From: Chondrosia reniformis | Lineage: Eukaryota > Porifera > Demospongiae > Chondrillida > Chondrillidae | Assembly (NCBI GenBank): GCA_947172415.1 | Contig: OX359200.1 | Location: forward strand, 1,428,501-1,492,500 | DNA length: 64,000 nucleotides | Direction: 5' to 3' | Part shown: positions 44,263-55,989 of the stretch, one piece after another | Layout of the letters: each line of letters opens with the position of its first letter | How positions within the stretch are numbered: the stretch's first letter is position 1 | Program-made: the position numbers and the translations under genes | Notes under the pieces: generated by a model | Told to the model about the DNA's origin: nothing | Databases searched by the model: none | What the model saw: only the letters and a program-made list of their open reading frames with translations

Positions 44263-47007
44263 ATGGAAAACTTGATGCGGTAAGAAACCATATAAACGTG
44301 GCTTATTATATGGAATAATAACTGCTCTATTGTATATACATATTATAAATGTAGGATGAACCTAACTAACAGGCACTTAGGAATACTGCAAAGATGTGTT
44401 GTAGATAACACAGCTTTTCAATGGGAAGAGATAGCTACAGCACTTGGCTTTGAACCTAACAAAATCGAAATGATTAAAGCCAGCAAAAGTAATGACATCC
44501 CCAAGTGTTTAATGGAGGTTTTAACTGAATGGCTAAGAAGAGCCAAGAAAACTGGAGATAAGCCAAGAACAGTGCAGATATTGTATGATGTTCTGGTGGA
44601 TCGTGACTTCAATGTTGAAGCAGAAGAACTCTTGAAAGAAATCCAAAAAAGTACAGATTTAGAGATTTTTATGTGAAGCACTGTACATAGCAAATGTGTG
44701 ACAGAACCATGCAGTGTACTCCCTACGTACGTATATTAGTCCAAACAGAAGTAGCAGCCTCTATTTCTTTCTAGGCTATTTGACCTAGTCTCTGCTGTTG
44801 TTATACCTTGTTTTACCTTACTATTGCAAATGCAACTTGAATTTGATGTTCTGTATACCTCCAGTTTCTAAATATTAATTTGAAGTTTTCTCCTGTACAT
44901 AGGGCACGAAGAAAATGTAACAATCAGCCCTCCAACTATAACTCCCTCAGCAATCGCAAGTTGTCAAGGAAATGGGAGAACAACAGATAGTCTTCCTATG
45001 GAAACCAATCAAGGTTCTTATAAATGTAACCTCAATAGATTTAAGGATTCTAAGAGCCTTGTGTTCTTACTGCAGGTGTTTTGTGTAGTCCTTTTGTATG
45101 TAGTCTTTAGAGCATGCATGGTACATATATTGGTATTAACTAGATACCCAGTATTGTGAAGACATTATTACATACCTTAATGTGATTTCTTCTAACTGTG
45201 CCAAATATATCTTTGAGATGATTGATCTTTATATAATTAGTCTTTTGAGCATCTAAAAACTAATTTCATCTCAAAGATACCATAATTATAAGCTTCCTTA
45301 TAAGATATTAAGGTATGCAATAACATTTTATATACGTATATGCTTTAAGCAAGTAGTAAATTATAATGTGTTTAATATGTAGAAATTTCACTTCAAGTGA
45401 AGCCAGAATCAGCTGCTGTAAGAAATATGGGAGCTGGTTTTTATCAATTCAGTCAAGTGGAGGAAATCAAAAAATGCTTAGTTTTCATTGATACCAAGTA
45501 CATGTTAACTACAGTTTATTTCTATCATATAATTTCACTACTGCTGCATGCATGTTCTTGCTAAATGGTTATGTAATAGACTGGCCATGTTGTGCTATAT
45601 ATGCATTTGACTGCTAACTCATGGCTCTTCATATACGTACGTATGTGTAGACATGTACTGTAGCATTAAAATTTTTAATATCCCTCTAACTTCAGAATTG
45701 TCTTCAACCTCTATGTATATATTATGCATATGCACTGTTTGCAGTCGTAGTGACATAGGCAGAGCCACTGGTATATATTGTTCCATACCTGGAGTGGACG
45801 GGCTTGAGATGGCCGTTCTGACGTGCTATCATGTCTGGCAAACGTTTGAAATTGCCAATGGCAGCACCATTGTAATTGGATATGTTGATGATAAGGATCA
45901 AGGAGTTCAATTATTTCCAAGGCAATTAAATGAAAAGAGCTTTAAAAGCTTTGAAGTAAGAATCGATTAAAAAAACAATGTATCTATTCTTACATATTTA
46001 ATCTGTCTATGGATATCTTAGAAACTTGATTACGCTGTGGTTGGAATTAAGCCAATGAGACCACAGGGACTTCCCCCACCACACATATTAATTGATTACA
46101 CAAAAAAGGAATGTGGCATTACTGATAGGGTAAAGGAAGGAGACCTTTTGACAGTTTTGCAATACCCAAAAACATCGGCAAACTCAAAGAATCTTTATCA
46201 AAGTGGTTACCTGGTTCGGAAAACACTTGATGGTATATAAGATAACAAAGTGCATGTATGTAATATTGTTATAGGTATATACAATGATGTGATCATTTTA
46301 TGGTACAGAACTCTTCCTGCTTCACAAGGCTCAGACTGAAGAAGGTTCTTCTGGTGGTGCAGTACTGCGTGAAGTCAATAACAGATTAGTATTAGTTGCT
46401 ATGCACAATGGTGGTGCAGGACTTAAAAAACCTACAAAGAGCGGAGATGTAGGTGTAAATGTTGCCACCTTAATTACAGCCATTTTGAATCATATTTCAA
46501 ACCCTCAGTCAGTCCAGCTGCCAAGTGATTTGCAGAACAAAGGTATAGATTTAGAATAGGCTGTATGGACTGGACATTAACTAGACAATTTGCATAATTA
46601 TAATGATGTATACATACTTTGTATACATTCTTTCAGGATTTCTAGGATATGTGAATAAAAAAATTGATGCGTTAGTCAGAGGAGGTAAGGTTGAATGTAC
46701 ATATGTGATATAGTTTATGGTCAACTTATATTTAAAAGTTTCTGATCGACTGTGCAATGTCTTTTATTTAGAATCTGCTGGAAATACTTCAACCAGTACT
46801 GAACCTGGGTCCAATGAAGGTACAACTGAACCAACTGTAACAAATAACAAGCTACCATCACAGCCTCAGGAGGAAGTTTGGAAGAGGAAACTGAAGAGCC
46901 ATTGGGATTATCTGTTGAAGACGTTAAATGTAAAAGAAATAGTCAATAGCTTGTGGCAAAATGAAGTCATTAGAGATGATGAGAAGGCACTAATAGAGAA
47001 TGAATAA
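44263..47007 (+). CDS. Death-domain + trypsin-like protease + truncated CARD, 9 exons, 492 aa
   Basis: Exons 44263-44279, 44355-44650, 44903-45013, 45383-45497, 45745-45955, 46022-46232, 46309-46542, 46637-46684, 46772-47007; phases agree (1479 nt). Residues 10-105 form a Death domain (WEEIATALGF, EVLTEWLRRA). Residues 180-400 form a chymotrypsin-fold protease with the triad in order: His209 (LTCYHVW), Asp253 (KLDYAVVGI), Ser335 (GSSGG). Residues 440-492 begin a CARD-like helical domain that stops at TAA 47005-47007, and the same frame then continues open to 47153. An intracellular innate-immune or cell-death protease is inferred from domains; Death-like domains fused to trypsin-like proteases are known as a conflict-system architecture. 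The donor of exon 2 (GTACAG) is the least certain junction. Confidence 0.78.
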
Positions 47008-47153
47008 GTGGTTAAAAGTAAATGCAACAAGATCCTGATGGACTATCTCTATAACAATGGCACTGAAAAGAAGTATGATGACTTCCTACAAGTTCTTCGT
47101 AATTCGTATAAAGATGTTCCAGTGCATGAAGAGGTCATGGAGAAGTTAGGGTA
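47008..47153 (+). pseudogene. Severed C-terminal half of the CARD
   Basis: Directly after the TAA the same frame runs on for about 48 codons, with KCNKILMDYLYNNGTEKKYD and DFLQVLRNS, which fit CARD helices 4-6, and ends at TAA after EEVMEKLG. It is either a recent nonsense mutation, a stop that is read through, or an assembly error. Confidence 0.7.
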
Positions 47154-47745
47154 AAACTTGTAAACATCTTTAGCATGCATACACACTTTGTAAAATTTAC
47201 AGTATTAAAGCGGCTTCTTTTTTGTAATGACTGAATAGATAAAATACTTAAATTGAATATTTCTAGTAGATTTCTTATATAAGTGAGTACATATAGTCTA
47301 AACTATATATGTATATGTCCTTTTCAAGTGTACCATTTAATGAGTGCTGTATAACAAATACTGCTCCAACAAAATGCATCCTGTTTGCAAACATTTATTT
47401 AGCAAATCTTTCCAATCTCCGCATAATAATATATACGTATCTAAATAATCAAGCAGCCATTTGCAAGTATAAAAATGTGAAATTTAATATTTGGTCAGCA
47501 ATCACAATTTGTGAAATTTAGTTTCTCAAATATTACCACTGTATACAAAAAGATCATGAACATAAGAAATGTCTGAAAAAGTGACATTTTAATTCTACAA
47601 CATAATTACCACACATGTGTTATATAAAACTGCATGAGGAAAAGGTCAGAAATGTCAGAATGAAAACATATAAAGAGCCGAATACAAAAATGATATTAAT
47701 TATTAATTCTATATGTTTTTTTTATAAAATTATCACTATATATTC
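47154..47745. other. Intergenic between converging genes
   Basis: AT-rich, no gene seen. The 3' flank shared by the two fusion-gene copies begins at about 47683. Confidence 0.5.
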
Positions 47746-50700
47746 TTAGTAAATTCTATTACAGAGTACACAGAATTCATTCAAAATATATTTGCAAAAG
47801 GTCTTCTCTTTTAATTTTGACTCCATCCCTTCAAGTCCTGTCATCTTTGAGGCAAGATGAACACCATAAGCTTTCTCTTTCATAGTCTTCATATGCTCAG
47901 CAAAGGAACTTTCAGAAGTGTCTTGAAAACATTGCTCTTCAACCACATCAAAAGAAAACATGTAAAAAGCATTTTTTTCCATAATTTGGACATCTGAGCC
48001 ATTCTGTTGGTATAAACCATTTGCATCCTTCCACTTACCCAATATTCTTGTTAATAGCCTTGGACCATTATAAGACCAGTCATCACTCCGATAAGTTAAA
48101 GCAAATTCCTTTAAACAATCTCTTAGAAAAGTGTGATCTTTTTCAAACATCATCACACCATTATTCAGCCCGGTGCCACCCAAGTCGTGCCAAACGAGTT
48201 TATTCAACTTCAAGTTGTCAAATGAATGCACAAGAATGACATCAGTATCAATGTAGACACCTCCCCACTTGTATAGCACTAATAAGCGAATCAAATCTGA
48301 TTCATGTGCATACCAATATTTGCCTCCTGTAGCACTCTTCAACTTATCACCTACAAATGATGCCGCTGGTGTGTCTTTCACCAAGTCTTCTAGAGTGTAG
48401 GCTAGTACCTCAACATTGTATCCCACTTCAGTCAACACATTAAATTGCCTTTGTAGCAAAGTGTTGCTGTGAATTATTACTTTAGCAAATGGATGGTGAT
48501 AGAAGATTGACTCAAGAGTTCGGAAGTGTCTCCAATTAAAAGCCCCACTGACACTCTTGGTGCTCCCAAATACAGATACAGTACTTTTGCTTGTAGTGGT
48601 AAAAACCAGATGAAACAAAAGCTCTTTCTTTTCAGCTACAGGAGGGGGTGAGAAAGGAATAAGACCAAACTTTTGTGAGGCGTCATAGAAGTAGCTTCTT
48701 TGACGGATCACATCCCAAGCTGTAGCTCTGATTCTCATCAGCTTACCAACGTCCGGATTAGGAGGGGGATCCTGCCAGTTAAAAGTGCTCAGCCACTCCT
48801 TGGCATCTTCTACTGACATTGTGTACATGTCCAGTGTATGAAAAAGAGATAAAAGTCCTGTTGTACGTGGACTAGGTTTTGTGTCGCTTCCTCCTCCACC
48901 CTTCAAATATGGGGAATTTATAAAGATCACTGGTGTTCCCATAGCAACACACGGTAATGCTGCATGTATTCTCTGTGTGATGACTATGGAGGCACGGGAA
49001 TACTTTTCTATTAAGTTGTATGCAGCAGAAAAACGTTTCATATTATCATCTTTCTCATCACCAGTTATGTATTGCTCAATTTTAATTGCTTTTTCTCTAA
49101 TTTGAACTGGTAAAAGGCTTTCATAATCACTTTTAACATCGACTAAATAAATATCTTTCCTATGATTGCTACTAATCTGGTTGGGATTCTTCAGCAGTAG
49201 AGTCAAACAACCAGAAAAATAGGCAGCATCTGGTCCCAACAAATTGTGGAGAATATGGAGTGTTTCTATGTCCTTACTTCCAATGGGTGCTTTATTCCTA
49301 AAATATTCAAGGTTCTTTTTAATGATAGGTATAAACTCACTGTCTAGGTGAATGGACAGAAGAAGAGGATCAATATTGCTTGGAGGAGGCCAGCTAGTCT
49401 TTCTATCACCCCACCATGCATTAAAGAAGACAGTTACATGCCCTGTTCCCTTTGACTGATCAAGATTGTCTCTTTCAAGAAATTTGTTCACATAAGGAAG
49501 AAATTGTAGTCCAGGAAATCCTTGAATTTCATTTCCTAAGTTAGCTCCTTTATATTTAGCAACATGTTGATCATAGGTTAGCGTAGCAAAATGATGGCTG
49601 CTTTTCCTTGAAAAATTTAGTTCTGATACATGTTGGGTGATGATTGTGGGACATGTATTAGAGTTCGATGAGCAGAATTTCGCAAAGGTATCCCTTATGG
49701 TCCTCTGAAAGTCAAATGCAAGAGGCCAAGTGGAATGGCTGATATCTCCAAACTTTGGATAATCTTTAACATAATTTTCCATCAGCTGAGCCACAAAGGG
49801 ATGGTGTGATGAAAAGTTTGATATTTCAAATTTGAAAGTTTGTTTGGTCAGGTTGTTGGTTCTAGAAGATATCCAAGCATTGTGTGGTTGAGAGGGCATT
49901 ATAAAGTTCTTAACACTGAGTGTGGGATTAAAGTACAATCCGCCACAGTGCCACTGGAGAGCAAGTTGAACTACTTCTTGGAGATGATTTTCAAATTCAG
50001 GACCTACCAAAACTTTGTTAATAGGATGACGACTAAACCATGATTCCAAGGGTGTATCCTTTAGAATTTTAGGAATCACAAGAAACTCAGAATCAATTAG
50101 ATGATTTTTCAGATCTGTGATTGCTTTGATGCACTGAGAGGTACCGCAATACACACAAAGGAAAGTGTTTGGATTAAGAAAGTGCATGCTATTGATATTT
50201 GAGACAACCTCTTTTGGCAACTCTTTGGAATACACCCATGAAGTGGTCATGTATTGCTGTTTTTCAAGAATCTTGCATTTTTTGTTTATATTCACATAGT
50301 TTACATTTTCTTTTGAACTGCTATTGTGATACACTAATAGACCACTAAAGACAAGCACCAAGGAAATGGATGAAATACATACTATAATACATCTTAAGGA
50401 ATTATATTTGATATTAAATAATTTGAGCGCATGTCGCTTTAATGACTTCAGGTGATACATTACAAGACCCAAGAGAAACACTAGAAATCCAAAAGCCATG
50501 ATCAATGAAAATGGAATAGAAAAGAAAATGATGTTAGCCAGGATTACAATCACTCTTTCTGAAAGATTGAGAAGTGAATGGCTTAGAGGACCAACACGTA
50601 ACACCGATATAGAAGCAAGGTTATACACAAAATGAAAGAACGAAGAAACAGCATATTCAGTCCTAAGAGTTGCTCCAGGTAGTGTTTTGAGAAATACTAC

Positions 50701-51435
50701 TTTATTTCCCAACATAAGTAAAACAACAGGTAAAATGAACATACCGCCATAGAATGAAATAATCGCATAGGTTTGGAGAGAATTCTCTCTGAGTGTGTAC
50801 AACTTCTTCAATAAGATATTTCGTACAGCAAAAGCAATATTAGAAACAACAGCTGCACCTACACCCCAGACATTGAATGAGCTGTCACCTACCACAAACA
50901 TGGATGCACCTAGGCTCATTAGAGTGACAGAAGACAAAGCAATATAGGTCAAATTCTCTTCTTCCTCCTTGTAAAAACACCTCAGAAGAGTAAAGATAAA
51001 AATGGGTTCAAAGGATTTGATTACTTGTGTAGAGCTAGAGCTAATAGTGGCATAAGCAGCATTGGTTGCTAGGTTACCAACTAAATTTATAATAATGGCT
51101 GCCACAACTGTATATTTACTAGCCTTGGCATTAGAATTGGTAGCTGCATTGTTTCTGTTTCCAGTTGTCCTCAACCATATCATGGCTACTGTCCCTCCAA
51201 ACAGTAACTGAAATGCTGTCAGTTCTATCCATCTCAGGTCCACAAAAGCTGGTGTCCAATTGGTGACTCCACTGGTAACAGGGCTTCCATCAATCATAAG
51301 TTTCTTGGATATAATGCTAACAATAGTGTTTGCAACCCACCAGAGTATCACTACAGCAATCAGTAATGTCCACTTTTTGTCCATTGCCAGTATATGGATA
51401 ATACCTATATAGTGTAAAATGTGTCATATTGAATA
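47683..51435 (-). repeat. Large inverted duplication, right arm
   Basis: Inverted partner of 33605-37335; about 10 kb carrying MTG2 and the Death-domain protease gene lies between the arms. Confidence 0.88.
47746..51384 (-). CDS. Fusion transporter/GT32-like/pyruvyl transferase/GT32, copy 2, 1212 aa
   Basis: Inverted paralogue of the gene at 33656-37276, intact and intronless, over 90% identical by eye. It keeps the same architecture: transporter with NLSERVIVI (Glu-Arg again in place of Lys-Arg), extra helix ahead of the lumenal part, NPT instead of DxD in the first GT32-like domain, RIH in the pyruvyl transferase, and DTD (VYIDTDVILV) in the last domain. Differences: GNEIQ where copy 1 has GDEIQ in the pyruvyl transferase, a lengthened juxtamembrane linker (NINKKCKILEKQQYMT), LRVG for LQSVG, and scattered substitutions such as YLKGGGG for YLPGGGG. 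It converges on the Death-domain protease gene. Substrate preference may differ from copy 1; that is inference. Confidence 0.9.
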   Translation of the reverse strand: MDKKWTLLIAVVILWWVANTIVSIISKKLMIDGSPVTSGVTNWTPAFVDLRWIELTAFQLLFGGTVAMIWLRTTGNRNNAATNSNAKASKYTVVAAIIINLVGNLATNAAYATISSSSTQVIKSFEPIFIFTLLRCFYKEEEENLTYIALSSVTLMSLGASMFVVGDSSFNVWGVGAAVVSNIAFAVRNILLKKLYTLRENSLQTYAIISFYGGMFILPVVLLMLGNKVVFLKTLPGATLRTEYAVSSFFHFVYNLASISVLRVGPLSHSLLNLSERVIVILANIIFFSIPFSLIMAFGFLVFLLGLVMYHLKSLKRHALKLFNIKYNSLRCIIVCISSISLVLVFSGLLVYHNSSSKENVNYVNINKKCKILEKQQYMTTSWVYSKELPKEVVSNINSMHFLNPNTFLCVYCGTSQCIKAITDLKNHLIDSEFLVIPKILKDTPLESWFSRHPINKVLVGPEFENHLQEVVQLALQWHCGGLYFNPTLSVKNFIMPSQPHNAWISSRTNNLTKQTFKFEISNFSSHHPFVAQLMENYVKDYPKFGDISHSTWPLAFDFQRTIRDTFAKFCSSNSNTCPTIITQHVSELNFSRKSSHHFATLTYDQHVAKYKGANLGNEIQGFPGLQFLPYVNKFLERDNLDQSKGTGHVTVFFNAWWGDRKTSWPPPSNIDPLLLSIHLDSEFIPIIKKNLEYFRNKAPIGSKDIETLHILHNLLGPDAAYFSGCLTLLLKNPNQISSNHRKDIYLVDVKSDYESLLPVQIREKAIKIEQYITGDEKDDNMKRFSAAYNLIEKYSRASIVITQRIHAALPCVAMGTPVIFINSPYLKGGGGSDTKPSPRTTGLLSLFHTLDMYTMSVEDAKEWLSTFNWQDPPPNPDVGKLMRIRATAWDVIRQRSYFYDASQKFGLIPFSPPPVAEKKELLFHLVFTTTSKSTVSVFGSTKSVSGAFNWRHFRTLESIFYHHPFAKVIIHSNTLLQRQFNVLTEVGYNVEVLAYTLEDLVKDTPAASFVGDKLKSATGGKYWYAHESDLIRLLVLYKWGGVYIDTDVILVHSFDNLKLNKLVWHDLGGTGLNNGVMMFEKDHTFLRDCLKEFALTYRSDDWSYNGPRLLTRILGKWKDANGLYQQNGSDVQIMEKNAFYMFSFDVVEEQCFQDTSESSFAEHMKTMKEKAYGVHLASKMTGLEGMESKLKEKTFCKYILNEFCVLCNRIY

Positions 51436-51938
51436 ATAAAAGTTAAATAAAAACATTTTTGGGTGTTTTAACTTGTATTGCCCCTTTTTTCTTGTTAACA
51501 TTTGTTTTGAAAGTTTTATTGGCGAAAATTCGAAATATAGTAGCAACCCTAAATTAAAAATGGCGTTCGAAAAGATCCCAAATTTGTCAAGTAAGTTTTC
51601 TACTGTTCTTTAACATTCAGTTTAGGATATTAAAGGGTCCACAATCGTTAAGAATACGACTGTATATAGGCCCTTAAAAGTGACCAAGTAATTCGATCGC
51701 GGGGGGCGGCAGTACCACCAATTTTTCTAACTCGAGTTACTTACTTATATAGAGAATTTAAAACTTAATTAAAAAATGGCGTTCGAAAGGGCCTAGCTGT
51801 ATTTGGCACCTTCAAAAGTTCGGATAGAGCGCGTTGAAATCTAGGGTAGCCTATTCCCTAAATATATATTCTCTATTTCAGAATTTGGCCTATTTCGGTT
51901 AACCACTTTGCGAAGGTTGTAGAGTATCGAAACATGTT

Positions 51939-52568
51939 TTGGCATTTAGAAAAGCATGCAAAAACGACTGCAAACACTCGAATGTAACCGAAAATCGTTG
52001 TTTATTATATGAGGTGTTAATGATAATGATAAATGGGTGTTCCGAAGCCCTATCTGGAGGGAGATACTCATGGCGACATGATTGTGTCCTGAAGTATCTA
52101 GCAAACTCCCTCAAAAGAGCTATGTCTGACATTGTCTTTGCAGATTTGGACAACCTGAGAACCTCAGAATCACCTCCAGCCACCATACCTTACGATGTAG
52201 TAGTAACAACAGCAAGACCAGACATCGTAGTATTGAGTAGAGATGGTAAGATTAGAATTGCTGAACTTACTATCTGCACAAACTCTCCAGAGGGCTTAAA
52301 GAATGCAAAACTAAGAAAGACTTCCAAGGAAAATTACTTTCAGCTCCTAGGGGACATCGAGAGGAAAGGGATTAAAGCCACCTATACCACAATTGAAATA
52401 GGAGTACTTGGACACTATGCAGGAGACCTCGTCTCACTGCTCTCTACATCCTTCCCAGAACTAAACAAAAAGCAATGGAGACATATTCTTGATGAAGCGG
52501 CGAAAATTTCAATCGATTGCTCCCAGACCATTTATCTTGGATGGAATCTCCCTCACTGGTCTTTATGA
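51939..52568 (+). mobile_element. LINE-type retroelement C-terminal fragment (PD-(D/E)XK-like)
   Basis: 209-aa frame with YSWRHDCVLKYLANSL, TTARPDIVVLSRDGK, IRIAELTICTN and EIGVLGHYAGDL. The order RHD..., RPD-I-V, E-L-T and a conserved G patch matches the segment following reverse transcriptase in several animal non-LTR elements (restriction-enzyme-like fold). No reverse transcriptase is present; an AT-rich tail follows. 5' truncated and probably dead. Confidence 0.65.
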
Positions 52569-53700
52569 ATAACTATCTTTGAATCAAGCAACACTCTTGC
52601 CAGACAGGAATAAAATTTTATTGACATATTTGCGTAGTTTTAATAAATTTTTTTATCCCAGTCAGCTAGGCTTTACACCTGGGTCTCCTTGGGTATAGGA
52701 GCTCGTTCACATGCCTTTCGTCGTGAAAACCAAATATCATGTATTTAATTATTGCTATAGATTTGGGGCTGTTTGTGGTGTAACTGGCCTCCCTTGGATC
52801 CCAGCATATATCTGCCACACCCTGCATGGCCTCACTCATGCTCACCCCCTTGATGCTATTCATCTGTCTAGTTATAGGGGGCACTTGTTACTGTGACTGA
52901 TCCAATCTATGGTATGTCGTTCATTTTCATAGCACGTGGTGACATCATGACATGACAAGCATTCAGTTTGCTGTTACATTGATCATTGAAAATGAAGCCT
53001 CCTCTAGTTGATCAATAAATGGCTCACAAACCCTTCGACTATACATGAGGCGAAAGAAAGCGGGGGGCAGAGGTATACCTACCCCTCCTTTGTAAGAAGT
53101 ATTTCGAGGTCTGGCGCCCCGCCACCCCCAAACTCGAACTATACATCCTTGTTCTTAGATAACCGGTTAACCGATTCCGGTCGTTGCTTGATTGCAGTCG
53201 ATTCCAAGGCCATATCTCGTAGAAAACGTTTTTAGGGCAAGCTTTATGTTACATAGTAAAGGTAGTTTTTAAATAATTTTCGTTGGTTCAATGTTCGACG
53301 CTAAGGAAGAGAAAGCTAATTTTAAGAAAGCCAGATAGGAGCGAAATTCCGAAATAGGCTGAAAATCGCAAAAACAAGGCTATGAAGTGTTAAATATAGA
53401 ACAGCCACGCTATAAACTGGCCTTGAAGGTAAGCGACTATGTTCCGCTGGCAAATGAACGAACTTTGAAATCTCCCATTTTCAACTTAATCTTCATCATC
53501 CTCTTCGCCCGCTGTAACTAAAAAAGGAAATAAGCTTTCGGACTACTTCTTAAGCGAAACTACTCTAAAATTTCCGCGCTGTATTCTTTTGTAGGAGCGA
53601 GAGCGATATCGTTATTATTGAGCATGATGGTTTTTCACGGCCCAAGAATCAATGCTAATATTCGCCATTTTCATGATGTCATAATCAGTCGAAGATTGCG
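52569..53700. other. No gene recognised
   Basis: Short frames at 52666-52884 (-) and 53008-53235 (+) have no recognisable domain. The GC-richer stretch around 53060-53180 looks unlike the surroundings, but nothing can be assigned. Confidence 0.4.
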
Positions 53701-53765
53701 AAACAAAATACAAAAATAATCTAATTCCTAGCTCATGCTCCATAAAAAGTACAGAAACTAGAAAT

Positions 53766-54205
53766 TTTCTACAAAAATAGTGAAGATGTAGGGATTGCAC
53801 AAAAGTGCAGAAACAAGAAAGGATGTTCAAGCAAGGGTGTTGCACCATATCCCTACATCTGGCAGCATTGGTATAGGAACTGGGGCAGATGAAGCTGCAG
53901 TCTCCCTAACATCTATGCTCCACACAAAGACATGTAGTGAAATTATTAGTAAGCATAAAGGTTGCAAATAAGTATAGGGAAGTAGGACATAAGGGTAACA
54001 ATATTTCTCTTGAGTAGAGCAAGTAAGATACTTGGTACACATATGCTATGTGTAAAATTAAAAATTCTAGTGAGAAGCACACCATGCAAAATGCTGCCAG
54101 ATGTAGGGATATGGTGCAATACCCTTGCTTGAACATCCTTTTTTGTTTCTGTACTTTTTGTGCCATCCATACATCTTCATCTTATTTTCGTAGAAATTTT
54201 TTTTA
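53766..54205. mobile_element. MITE-like inverted-repeat element
   Basis: Arms of about 100 bp: ATGTTCAAGCAAGGGTGTTG and CATATCCCTACATCTGGCAG on the left, and CTGCCAGATGTAGGGATATG and CAATACCCTTGCTTGAACAT on the right, inverted around a ~220-bp centre. No coding capacity. Target-site duplication not resolved. Confidence 0.75.
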
Positions 54206-55989
54206 ATGTTAATACGAGGTTACGAACAACTAGGAAGCCATACGTTAACATTATTTCTGAAAACAATATAGGGGCGCCTTTGGTGCCCCAAAAACTGTTT
54301 AGTTGTTACATCTCCATTTTTGTTTTACCCTAGTCTGGACTCGAGCATGGGGAACAGACAGAGACAGACCATACACTGTTACAAATACCTCATTATTATG
54401 CGGACTCACACTGAGCGGGCGCAAACTATCAAGATATATACTGAATTGTCTTGATTTACTCTTTCTTGATATGTCCTCCTTTTGAGAGAGCGGATGAACT
54501 ACTAAGGCCCTTCAGGCCCAGAGCAAGCAAAATTAGAGTGATACGGCCCGAAATTTTTAGCGCTTGTCAGATACAACAAAATGGCCGTCTCCAATCGCGA
54601 CGTTAGTATATGGAATTTGGGAATCGAGTCGATATAAGTTTGCTAAGGGAATATAGGCAGCAATTTATTATATCTGCTATGTCAGTGCACTAATACCTTA
54701 TGATAAACTAGTTATCCATACCTTTTAAGAGTAGACTAGTAAGTCTATTCAGCCCTGTATATATTGCCACTGTAGTACAACAAAATTGAAAACAATTTTC
54801 TCCAGTGCAGTTGCACCAGAGATCCTGGCCCTGAATAATTTAGTGCCAGTGATAGGAAACGGGGGGCTGGTATCTCCCCTAAAATGGGCAATTTCTGTTC
54901 AGAGCTGGAAGCTGAAGCTGCAGAAGTCTGAACATCATTATTAAGGTTGTGACTAGTACATCTGGAAAAATAAGACATGCAGGGATCATGCGATAACGCT
55001 TACTGTACAGAATTCGAAGTGGCATACTGAAATTTAAATGACATGTACACATCACTTCTTTGCTTGGATGAGTATCATGTATATACAGTTATAGCTAAAG
55101 TCATACAATATCAGTTTTCTTAAGATCAATTCCACCTTTTTGTAGCAAAACATTTTACCGTAGCTCTAAAATTTCAGTTTATATATACATAAGTAGTTGC
55201 AATAGTACCATGCGATCATTTGAGTATGGAAACATATGTCATTACGTTCTTAAGTAAGAAATCACTAAGGGAGTTTAAATTTCTTAATTCTTTCACGGAA
55301 AGCAGCAAGTTCTTGTGACAGTCTTTGAGGAGTGCCTTCTTCAGGTAGTTGGTCATTGTAAAACTTCTCCAACTCGTCAGCTTTGCCATCATAGTTCTTT
55401 CTTGTTTGCTTCAAACAGTTGTGTGATATTGTCCACTACTGCCTTGTCAAGACCATCTATAGATAAGGATCAATAGTCAGGCACTGACCAGCTGGTGCAC
55501 AGAACCGGGCATTTAGATGCGAAGCAGGTCCTAGTTCCTTGGCCTTCTCTGGTGTCCAGTCCTTTCCTAGCCAGTTGGTAACCTTCAGTCCTGTCAGATC
55601 CACTTACTTCTCAAGGCCCTCCCCCAATAAACCCCACCATAACTGGCAACATTGGTAAAGATGATATTCTTCCTAAGGCATTAATTCCATCGCATTTGGA
55701 TTAGAAGCGTGGTTCGTACACTTGGTGCTACACCAAATAAACCATATTCTGGATTGATAGCCCTCAACACTCCATTTCATCAAATTTCATCCAGGCAATG
55801 TCATCGCCAAACACAGTCTGCTTTCCAACCAGGAAGACTTGGCTGTATCATGGTTGGATTAGTCTTTCGCACTGACTGGGGAAAGCTGCAACAACATATT
55901 TCTTTGCTCCCTTAGGGCTTGTCAGACCAAGGATCTAAGAGAGTAAAAATGAAAAAAAAAAGTACAAGTGCTCGCCGAGACGGTCTTCA

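Noticed and set aside
52666-52884. 72-aa minus frame with SMSEAMQGVADICWDPREAS
   Set aside because: Looks protein-like but has no recognised domain, splice context or neighbour support; left unannotated.
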